A DNA stretch of 64,000 nucleotides, from contig JAMYHX010000024.1 of assembly GCA_025529335.1 (NCBI GenBank), positions 1 to 64,000 on the forward strand, given 5' to 3'. Within the stretch, counting starts at the first letter, position 1. The number at the start of each line of letters is the position of its first letter. The DNA comes from Rhizopus sp. PT2906. Lineage: Eukaryota > Mucoromycota > Mucoromycetes > Mucorales > Rhizopodaceae. The notes under the pieces were generated by a model, which ran no database searches, was not told the DNA's origin, and saw only the letters and a list, made by a program, of their open reading frames with translations. This document shows, piece by piece, positions 56,261 through 64,000 of the stretch. Made by a program: the position numbers and the translations under genes.

Positions 56261-57246
56261 ATGAGCCAAACAGAACAAAGTGCACTTTTACTTCAGAGAC
56301 AATTAAAAGGCAAGCTATTTTTTTCTTTTATTTGAGAATATGCATATTTTATATTGCTTGCTTTATTTTTATTTTTATCTTTTGATTAAACTTTGTTAAT
56401 GAGCAACACTTGTTAACTTCATTTGTAGATCTACAAAAGAATCCTGTCGAAGGTTTCTCTGCTGGTCTTGTAGGCGATAATATTTATGAAGTAAATCAAA
56501 AAGAGATAAACATAATTCATGATGTCATTGTTCACTTGGCTTATCTTTTTCAATATCATATAGTGGGAGATTCTTATTATCGGTGCTCCAGATACATTAT
56601 AGTAACACTTATTTGACAGATTGACATTTATGCAGCTTTTACTTATTGTCTTATTTAGTGAAGGAGGTTTCTTCAAGGCTCGTCTTTCTTTCCCAACAGT
56701 AATTATTAATACTACCCCCCTTATTCTATTCATCCATTCACTCATTTTATTCCTCATTTCTTTTTATAGTCATATCCTATTGAACCACCTTCGATGGTTT
56801 TTCTAACAAGGATGTATCACCCTAATGGTAATATAAAAATTCAGGTACAAATTTGAAATTCTAAGAAAATTTCCTTTCGGTCAATAGTTTATCCTGATGG
56901 CACAGTCTGCATTTCTATACTGGTATACTCTATAATCCTTACTCATTCTTATTAATAACATTGTCATGATAGCATCCACCTGGTGATGATAAATATGGTT
57001 ATGAACATGCAAGTGAACGATGGTCACCCGTTCATACAGTGGAAACAATTTTATTGTCCGTCATTTCTATGCTATCAAGTCCCAATGTCGAATCACCAGC
57101 AAATATAGAAGCAGCAGTAAGTAGTGTGTAAAAGACAAGATGAAGGATATTTATCATTTCTATAGAAGGAGTATCGTGATGATTATACACAATTTAAAAA
57201 GAAAGTTCAAAGAATTGTCAGACAATCTGCTGAAGAACTATTGTAA
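56261..57246 (+). CDS. UBC7: Ubiquitin-conjugating enzyme E2, UBC7/UBE2G class
   Basis: Eight exons, 56261-56309, 56429-56490, 56564-56601, 56659-56698, 56770-56827, 56888-56922, 56973-57116 and 57166-57246, give 168 aa. The first intron uses a GC donor (AAAAG then GCAAGC) with a normal AG acceptor. The active-site segment is YHPNVYPDGTVCISIL, with the catalytic Cys. The acidic-loop insertion HPPGDDKYGYEHASERWSPV is diagnostic of the UBC7/Cdc34 type. The enzyme works in ER-associated degradation with Hrd1-class ligases. The stop faces the RPE1 stop with a 170-bp gap. Confidence 0.93.
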
Positions 57247-57416
57247 ATAGAAACCTTATAAACAAGAGGTTCTGAGCTGTGTCATCTCTTGAATACTGCA
57301 CTGTTGACAGCATATATACATTCTTTTGATTGTTAGATTGTGTCGAAACAAGAGCAAATAAAAACACTGTTAAGATGTCCTTTTTTTTTAATTCATTCAT
57401 TCTATATATGTATACT

Positions 57417-58355
57417 TTAGACACTCGTGCCAGCTTCTTGAGCGAATCTAGCCTGGGCCTTATTGACCTTTTCTCTAAAAGTAGCAATAACCTCATCAGG
57501 CTTCTCTGCCTTGAAAATACCAGTTCCAGCTACAATCACATTGGCACCTGCATCAGCAGAAGCATCAATGGTTTCTAAAGATAATCCACCATCTACTTCA
57601 ATATCCAAGTTTGGATATTTGCGACGAAGTGTTTCAACCTAATGATTCAATAAGTTATCTCCCCCTTTTTTTTTTTAAAGTGTGTATATATTTACTTTGG
57701 GCATACATTCAGCCATGAATCGTTGTCCACCAAATCCAGGCTCAACTGTCATGACAAGAATCATATCGCATTGTTCAGCAATAGGTCCAATGACTTCTTC
57801 AACAGGTGTTTTAGGTTTAATGGCCACACCAGCCTTCATACCAGCGGCATGAATTTGTTGGATTAAGCCCAAAGGATCCTTAGTTGCTTCAATATGGAAA
57901 GTATACATCTGTCCTCCAGCCTTGGCAATATCATTAACCCATTGCGAAGGATTAGAAACCATCATGTGACAGTCTATTAGAAGAAAGAGTCAGTAAAAGA
58001 AAGAGATGCATGAATATGGCTTACCAAAATATGCTTCGGTGTGGGGACGAAGGGCAGAGATAATAGGGGCTCCCCAAGTGAGATTAGGAACAAAATGACT
58101 AATACGATAAGAAGAAAAAGACTCGTATTAGTTCACACTTTATGGTCTTTGTTCTATTCTTTCATTTTCTAATTACCCATCCATAACGTCTATTAATCGT
58201 CGTCAAGAATAAGTTAAAAAAGGCTATATACACTTGCATATTCACTTACCAAGATGAAGCCATTCAGCACCATTCTTTTGCATACGTTTAGCTTCAGCAG
58301 CTAAAAAGGCAAAGTCACTGGAAAGCATGGAGGGTGAAATCTTGGCTTCAGGCAT
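57417..58355 (-). CDS. RPE1: Ribulose-phosphate 3-epimerase
   Basis: Five exons, 58355-58250, 58189-58177, 58098-58025, 57973-57696 and 57638-57417, give 230 aa. Exon 2 is only 13 nt and encodes part of the DVMDGHFVPNLTWG motif that carries catalytic Asp and His residues, so it must be spliced in. Other family blocks are ISPSMLSSDFAFLAAE, CHMMVSNPSQWV, MTVEPGFGGQRFM, and VDGGLSLETIDASADAGAN. It interconverts ribulose 5-phosphate and xylulose 5-phosphate in the pentose phosphate pathway. A (beta-alpha)8 barrel is expected. Confidence 0.95.
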
Positions 58356-58544
58356 CGTTTTTATATTTTACGCGTGAGTTACAACAATAACAACAGCAAA
58401 GGCTCAAAGTTGTATGACTTTTTGGATTGATTAAAAATACAGTCACAATCGAGATGAAGAAACAGTGCACACAAGTTTTGTTGTCAAAGTAGTTCTTCCG
58501 CTGCTGTTCATTTCCTAGAGTTGAGTTCTCAAGTTACTTGCAAA

Positions 58545-59360
58545 TCATAGGTTAAGAACATAGGGTTCCTCTAACTGTCTTATCTCTTTTTCAGTCAATT
58601 TGAGTAAAACAGCAGCGATAGCACCCTTCAAATGCGCTTTCTTGCCAATATCAACAATAGGAAATATCAGAGTAGGCTTGCTAAGTAACCAGGCAATACT
58701 CATTTTAAAGAAAAAGAAAGATGAGTGATCTAATTTATGATATGGTTTAAGTTACCTGAGCCATGGATACGTCTCACTGTTCAGCGATCTTTTGAGCTCT
58801 TTGAATAATTTCCTTATCAGTATCGCTCAATGATCTAGACCAATATTTACTGGAGTCGACTGTCGAACGGAGAGTATCTTCGTCTAAAGGACGGGCTAAT
58901 TTGCCTTTTTCCAATGGAGAATATGAGGCCTGACCGATACCTTCATAAGCATGATAGGGTATCATTTCGCGCTCTTCCTCACGATAGACTAAATTGTACA
59001 AGTCTTGCATGGCTACAAATTGGGTCTATTCGTTCTTCTCAGCTACGACATTCATCTTTACAAAGCGCCATGTGTTTATATAACCTACGCCCAAGTAACG
59101 TGCCTTGCAATATTTTACCATATCATGTAAGGCTTCCATGGTTTCTTCCATAGGTGTTTCATAATAATATAAAAGTAAACATAGGTGCAATTTCCTTTGC
59201 AGTTCTTCAGTGAAATCACCTCGTCAAAGCCATGAATGTAAAGCAGGTTAATATAATCCAATCTAAGCGTCTCAAGGAAGTCATCAACAGCTTGGAGGAT
59301 GGCCTTTCTAAACAAACCTCCGTTGTATACCAATCTGGGATCATCCAAAGGCAAACCAAA
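58545..59360 (-). pseudogene. Aldo-keto reductase pseudogene, 5'-truncated
   Basis: The minus strand carries DDPRLVYNGGLFRKAIL, LRLDYINLLYIHGFDE, MEALHDMVKYCKARYLGVGY, VVAEKNE then a TAG, LYREEE-like text as YREEEREMIPYH, RAQKIAEQ then a TGA, and finally IAWLLSKPTLIFPIVDIG and EIRQLEEPYV. This is the second half of a fungal aldo-keto reductase with the first half missing and two nonsense codons at places where relatives have Trp or other residues. The NADPH-binding C-terminal part is recognisable. No functional product is expected. Confidence 0.8.
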
Positions 59361-60149
59361 TTTTCAAAAATAGAATTCAATCGAAACAATTAGAGTGTAT
59401 TCTAGATTTTCAAAATGTTCAACCTTTTTGGTCGTCTTTCAATTTTTTGTGAAGTGATTATCTTGAAAAGTGGGGGATCTTAGGGTGGAAGTAGTTCATA
59501 CAACCTATGAACCTTGGTATTTTGGGTTTGTTATTGCCAGCAACCTTACTGGTATGTATGCGGTTTATTTGTACTAGATGAGAAGCAGTGAGACTGAGCA
59601 TGTAGTACATTTAGTGTACCGGATAAAAAATAGGGGATTATTACATTCATTGCATCGCAGGAAAAAGGCAAATATTTCGTGCACTCAAAAATAGGCTAAT
59701 GCTACAGACAGTATATCAAGGCACTACATTTGACATCATTATACAACTGCAGACTATCAAAGTCTCTGCCTAACCTAAGGCTGTCCAGCTCACTCTCTCT
59801 GATATAAAATACAATGTCATCATAATTATACGTGGAGATCTCGGTTCCTTGTTGAACAAACTGACAACATAAAATTAGAATAAAGAAATAGCATTTTTAT
59901 CTCTTTCTTCTTGAAAAGAAACAATCCAAAATGGTAACTTCATAAACTCATGTTTAGCTTGACGCTACACATCGAAAAGTTCTGTTGGGTGACATCATAG
60001 GTAGTGGGTAGAGGTAGCGCTCGTACTATTGATCTAGCTTCTGGTGGATTTTTGAGTGCACCAAGTGTTTGCCATAAATAACCATGTTGACCACATTAAA
60101 TTATGTTGACGATATTTAATCTTCCCTATAAAATGCACACGCACTTTAT
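59361..60149. other. Intergenic DNA with a small repeat relic
   Basis: Near 59670-59760 a frame reads IFRALKNRLML, similar to the short frame at 32200 (HALKNRPML), suggesting a decayed element. Otherwise nothing is supported. Confidence 0.3.
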
Positions 60150-60245
60150 TTTAATAATGCTCTTTTCTTCTTGATAGAGAATATAATTCGCAAGGCATCG
60201 ACTTAGTTGGCTTTTTTCAATAATAAAGCTGAATGTCACAATTAA
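60150..60245 (+). repeat. Leader repeat shared with 4.4 kb, copy 2
   Basis: TAATTCGCAAGGCATCGACTT and AAAGCTGAAT match 4385-4480. It lies just upstream of the orphan-family gene that follows. Confidence 0.5.
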
Positions 60246-60269
60246 ATTAAAACATACAACTTGAAGTAA

Positions 60270-61163
60270 TTGCCAAATATCCCAGAAACACTTCAAAGGT
60301 ACATAAATTCATATGATAAGAATTGGAAGACGTCTATTTCATTGTATGAGTATGCCGATAACCCGAGACATAATCCTGTTACCGATTTTGACAAAAAATG
60401 GGCACGCGAAAGCATTGTGAATGTTTCTGAACTATTATTCTGCAATCAAATCTTGAACCTGAGAGATCACTCGGAAGACGATCTACTACATGATGTATGG
60501 CGTTTTATATACAGAAATTTCACAAACAACCATATCCAAACAAAACTAGATGAGAAGACTAGGTGTAACAGTGACGCTTGCCAGAAACGAAAGTAGAAGC
60601 TTGGTGGTCATAGATAAGGCGCCAAGGAAAAGTATGGGTTCCAAAGGGGGCATTCTTTTTAAGTTCCAAGATCAAGAATTAGCATCCAGTGAAGTTGGAA
60701 AGAACACAGTACTTCCTATAGATGACAGGTACCTGAATGGTGGGTTAATGAAACTCCCAAAGACGCTACGAGATATGCTCTCTGTCTTTGTACGAACAAA
60801 CCCTTCTCGAATTAGTCAATTCGTTTCTGTAGGGTTTCTTGTAATGGGTAAGCAGAAAATAAAGTGGGTAGTAGAAAATCAACTAATTAAAATAATTATA
60901 CAGAGTTGAATCTGGAGCTACTTGTTGCTGATGTTCCTGTTGGATCCTTCATTACAAGAATATCTAGGACAGACAAACTAAAATCCCTTGCTCATTAGCC
61001 AGCATCGTTGTGGATTTTATTCCGCTCCTGGAAGTTACTTGGAAAGGAAGAGAGCTCATGAAACAAACAGCCGAAGCTCTAAATAGTCGAAAGCGAAAAG
61101 CTGTTCAACTCACTGAAAGCACTGATGAATGCACTTTGTTACCTTATTCATTTGTATGCAATT
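60270..61163 (+). pseudogene. Orphan-family gene (third locus), probably incomplete
   Basis: The first frame (NIPETLQRYINSYDKNWKTS, then LHDVWRFIYRNFTNNHI) breaks near 60560. The next frame continues with SKGGILFKFQDQELASSEVGK and LMKLPKTLRDMLSVFVRTN. After an intron at about 60846-60902 it reads NLELLVADVPVGSFITRISR. A further piece ends ALNSRKRKAVQLTESTDE and stops at about 61163. There is no clear ATG start. This is the same lineage-specific family as the 3.5 kb and 27-31 kb loci by style and shared leader repeat. The function is unknown. Confidence 0.45.
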
Positions 61164-61457
61164 AATGGCATCAATCTGTCTATTTGACTTGATCATTTTA
61201 TTCCTCATCATTATTATGTGCATATACTCCTTCGCGATAATTAACGTCTTATAGTAAAGTCAACAATTATTCGCTTTTTTTTTTATTTAATATAAGAGTA
61301 CTTTAATGGTTAAATTATATATAGTAACGAAGCAAGAAAACAATGGGTGTTTATTTAAGTGTATATGGTTTATATAGTCTATACATCCACATTCAGGTAT
61401 TTACAAGAGTTTTATGATTGATTTATGTTTAATATAATAATATCTTCACCAGCTTCT

Positions 61458-62180
61458 TCATGAGACAGCAATGGTAGACATATCCGGGATCGCGCCGTGA
61501 TCGACGAGGAGTTGAAACATGTCCCACAAGTTCTTCTGCACGCAGACCTTGAGTGTTTCACTGTCTGGCTTCACTTTGAGTTCATCCAAAAAATAATCCA
61601 CCATCTCTCTATTGTTCCTTCCTGCACAGGCTCTCAATGCCATGTTATTTTGCGCTGTAGGATCTGCTCCAAAACTCACTAGTAGTTTCACTTGATCTAA
61701 TCGTCCCAGTAGAGCAGACTTGATAATAGGGTATCCTTTGGGTCGGTTAGGAGATGCTCCACGCTCAAGTAATGCCAGTATCAATTGGTCTCGTTCTTGT
61801 AGTGTTTCAGTAGGCTCTGCCAAAAACAAGCGAGAAGGTATCTTTTTATTGCAAAACATGACTGTCCTTTGTGTCATCTTATCAAGTCGCTCCATAAGTG
61901 CATAACTGAAGAATCGAAAGCGACTGGCTTCTTCTAATGCCTTTTCTGGGTCGTTTTTCGTTCGATGCATTAAAAATGCAATTTTAAGTGTATCAGGGCA
62001 ATAGTACAGTTGTTGATAGAGCGCTTTGCAAACAATAGGAAGCGAAGGGTTGGAAGACTGTATGAAGATGGTGGAAATGATTTCATAGGGTAGCATCGTC
62101 AGTCCACATGGTCTTTTTCGTTTCTTGGCTACAGTTTTTTCTTTATCATCGTCAGCACCTGAATGTCTTTTCTTTGACAT
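61458..62180 (-). CDS. F-box/ankyrin repeat protein
   Basis: A single exon of 240 aa. A basic, nuclear-signal-like N-terminus (KTVAKKRKRPCG) is followed by an F-box-like segment (LTMLPYEIISTIFIQSSNPS, about residues 27-46). The second half has at least three ankyrin-type units: LALLERGASPNRPKGYPIIK, VKLLVSFGADPTAQNNMALR, and MFQLLVDHGAIPDMS. F-box proteins of this form usually act as substrate adaptors of SCF ubiquitin ligases. The target is unknown. The C-terminus is abrupt (STIAVS). It shares a 151-bp divergent promoter with EMG1. Confidence 0.65.
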   Translation of the reverse strand: MSKKRHSGADDDKEKTVAKKRKRPCGLTMLPYEIISTIFIQSSNPSLPIVCKALYQQLYYCPDTLKIAFLMHRTKNDPEKALEEASRFRFFSYALMERLDKMTQRTVMFCNKKIPSRLFLAEPTETLQERDQLILALLERGASPNRPKGYPIIKSALLGRLDQVKLLVSFGADPTAQNNMALRACAGRNNREMVDYFLDELKVKPDSETLKVCVQKNLWDMFQLLVDHGAIPDMSTIAVS

Positions 62181-62284
62181 GTTTTAAAAAGAAAAAGGGA
62201 AACTTTGCAACTATAGATTATGCCCTAGCTGAGACTGCTTTTCTGTGTGGCTTGATTTTGCTTATCATAGGGGGGAAATGCTTT

Positions 62285-62286
<2 letters not shown>

Positions 62287-62315
<29 letters not shown>
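62287..62315 (+). promoter_or_regulatory. Poly-T tract upstream of EMG1
   Basis: A 29-base T run lies 17 bases before the EMG1 start, in a 151-bp divergent promoter. Long poly(dA:dT) tracts in fungi exclude nucleosomes and raise promoter activity. Confidence 0.45.
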
Positions 62316-62331
62316 GTTATTGATCATCAAT

Positions 62332-63211
62332 ATGGCAGCGGAAAAACGTCAACAAGAATCTACAGAATCTGAAGCAAAGCGTATTCGTGTGGGAACAGCT
62401 CGTAATGTGGATGTACATATGGTCCCTCAGGCACCCAAAATTCCAAAGACATTATTAGAAAAAGAAAATGCACGACGATTAATTGTTATTTTGGAACAAG
62501 CAACTCTTGAAACCTTAAAGATTGGCAAGAATAAGGAAGGACATTATCAGTTACTCAATGTCGATGATCACCTTCACATCCTTAAAAAGAATAACAGAGA
62601 AACATATGAAGCTCGTCCTGATATTACACATCAAGTAAGAGAGATCTATATTGCAACCCAAGTCATAATCTAATTCTTTATAGTGTCTTTTGACTCTCTT
62701 GGATAGTCCTTTAAATAAAGCAGGTCTATTACAAGTGTACATCCATACCCAAAAAAATGTTCTTATTGAAGTCAACCCACATATCAGAATTCCAAGAACA
62801 TTCAAGCGTTTTGCTGGTTTGATGGTCCAGTTGCTTCATAAACTTAGTATTCGTGCGGTCAATGGCAATGAAAAACTGTTGCGAGTGATTGAAAATCCTG
62901 TGGAGAAATACTTACCAACAAACAGCTATAAAATAGGTAAACAGAAAAAGAGGGAGATATGTTGAATTCACTAACCTTTATATAAAGCCTTGTCATGGGA
63001 TGCACCAACAGTACGCTTATCAGAATATTTACCTACAATTCCTCAAGATAAGAATATAGTTGTCGCGATAGGTTCTATGGCTCATGGTAACGATGACTTT
63101 GCCGATGCTTATGTGGATGAAAAGATTAGTATATCAGATTATTCATTATCTGCATCTGTCGCATGTGGAAAAGTAACGAATGCTTTGGAGGAAATATGGG
63201 GAATTTTGTAA
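62332..63211 (+). CDS. EMG1: rRNA pseudouridine N1-methyltransferase Emg1/Nep1
   Basis: Three exons, 62332-62634, 62684-62936 and 62988-63211, give 259 aa. Family blocks are RLIVILEQATLETLKIG, RPDITHQCLLTLLDSPLNKA, IEVNPHIRIPRTFKRFAGLM, and FAIGSMAHG-like VVAIGSMAHGNDDFADAYV, the SPOUT knot that binds S-adenosylmethionine. The enzyme methylates a hypermodified pseudouridine of 18S rRNA and is needed for small-subunit assembly in the nucleolus. The start is fixed by the first ATG after the T run. Confidence 0.95.
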
Positions 63212-63282
63212 ATATTGTATTAGAAATAAAGACAAACAGAAAGAAAGAAAGATGTAAAGCCAAGAGTTAAATCATATGGATG

Positions 63283-64000
63283 CTAATGAAAGAGCTTTTT
63301 TGCTTGTTCTTCTGCTTGAGACTTATCGACTTGTGAATCCCAGTGGTTATCCAGCCACTTGTGCCATTGATTGTCCTTTTCTGAGTTGAGGGCTCGTCTT
63401 TGGGAAATGGAAGAATGACGAACAAAGACGTCTTCGGTGCCAATGATATAAAACATATGGTATGTATCCCTACATATCTTGTACTGTAAGCCAGAATGGA
63501 CAGTGACATCCTTTGGTAAATGTTCCTTTTTTCTCAAATTTCTATCAAATGAGGTTCAGCATAAAGATCATCCAACTGTCTAATAATACACATACCTCTT
63601 TAAAAACCTAGGTGTTAGCAATGATTGATCTATACCCTTTGTCTCCTTTGACCAATCAATATAATTTGCTACATATTCATCATAGGTTGTCTCCTTAATT
63701 TGGGATCGTTTTGCTTGTTTATTACTATCCAGTAACTGAATGGATAGTATTCTACTTTGCAGTTTCTAATGCATAAACAGTCAAACACTGATTTACTACC
63801 TCCAAGATAACTTACAAAAGCAATATGATATACATTGTCTGTAGATTCAAGCATACTCATGATCTTTGTTCTATACGTCATAATATCTGCTTGGTTCATC
63901 TTTTCTGCTCTATTTTCAGTTCTGAATATTTCAAACAATTCTTGTGAATGGGTATCTGTGATAATGATATGAATCTATTCTATAATGTCAGTGTCTGTTA
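63283..64000 (-). CDS. Unrecognised gene, 5' end beyond the window
   Basis: Spliced pieces on the minus strand join in frame: 63974-63816 (ends NVYHIAF), 63765-63596 (KLQSRILSIQLLDSNKQAKR, then YDEYVANYIDWSKETKG) and 63541-63283 (LRKKEHLPKDVTVHSGLQYK, FYIIGTEDVFVRHSS, WHKWLDNHWDSQVDKSQAEE). The protein is rich in charged residues and ends with a TAA at about 63283. I do not recognise the family. The 5' end lies beyond base 64000. Confidence 0.5.

Noticed and set aside
1..64000. CRISPR arrays, bacterial operons, ribosome binding sites
   Set aside because: There are no regularly spaced repeats. The genes have spliceosomal introns, so prokaryotic features are not expected.
1..64000. tRNA or rRNA genes
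   Set aside because: I did not see a tRNA cloverleaf or rRNA-like stretch. A scan with a dedicated tool could still find a tRNA that I missed.

Overview
The window is nuclear DNA of a filamentous fungus, most likely an early-diverging mould of the order Mucorales. The evidence is many short GT-AG introns (about 45-100 nt), AT-rich intergenic DNA with long A and T runs, codon use typical of that group, and an undescribed protein family that I associate from memory with mucoralean genomes. The species cannot be named from the sequence. I rebuilt exon models by hand from splice sites and reading-frame continuity, and coordinates given for spliced genes span start codon to stop codon.

Layout. 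1-6.1 kb is accessory DNA: a broken Fanzor (eukaryotic TnpB-like) gene on the minus strand and a decayed member of an orphan family. 6.1-26.1 kb is a dense housekeeping block: a vacuolar-type amino-acid transporter, an AT-hook/Myb-like protein, kinesin-1, dynactin p150Glued, RNase H2 subunit B, peptidyl-tRNA hydrolase 2, and an unusually large glycogenin (1698 aa as modelled). 26.1-33.0 kb is a rearranged repeat nest. A 343-bp direct repeat flanks two inverted arms of about 485 bp. The arms flank a dead MULE transposon and each carry one half of a split orphan gene, and a DDE transposase remnant lies alongside. 33.5-51.4 kb is again housekeeping: a type II membrane glycosyltransferase, a caprin-like RGG protein, polynucleotide kinase/phosphatase, MOZART1, a CCCH-finger methyltransferase, a MoaB/CinA-like protein, an acyl-CoA-ligase-like protein, the 2-oxoglutarate dehydrogenase E1 subunit, an EF-hand protein and ATP-dependent PEP carboxykinase. 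51.6-56.1 kb holds a second, different TnpB/Fanzor-like relic and a second dead MULE. 56.2-64 kb carries UBC7, ribulose-phosphate 3-epimerase, an aldo-keto reductase pseudogene, another orphan-family gene, an F-box/ankyrin protein, Emg1/Nep1, and a gene running off the right edge.

Functional links. The two microtubule-motor genes, kinesin-1 (plus-end motor) and dynactin p150 (dynein cofactor), lie head to tail, and MOZART1 (gamma-tubulin nucleation) is in the same window. 2-oxoglutarate dehydrogenase, PEP carboxykinase and ribulose-phosphate epimerase are central-carbon genes without any obvious clustering logic. The unusual material is in the accessory islands: two RNA-guided-nuclease-like relics, the orphan family with a PD-(D/E)XK-like motif, and the nested repeat structure that has duplicated the 3' end of the glycogenin gene.
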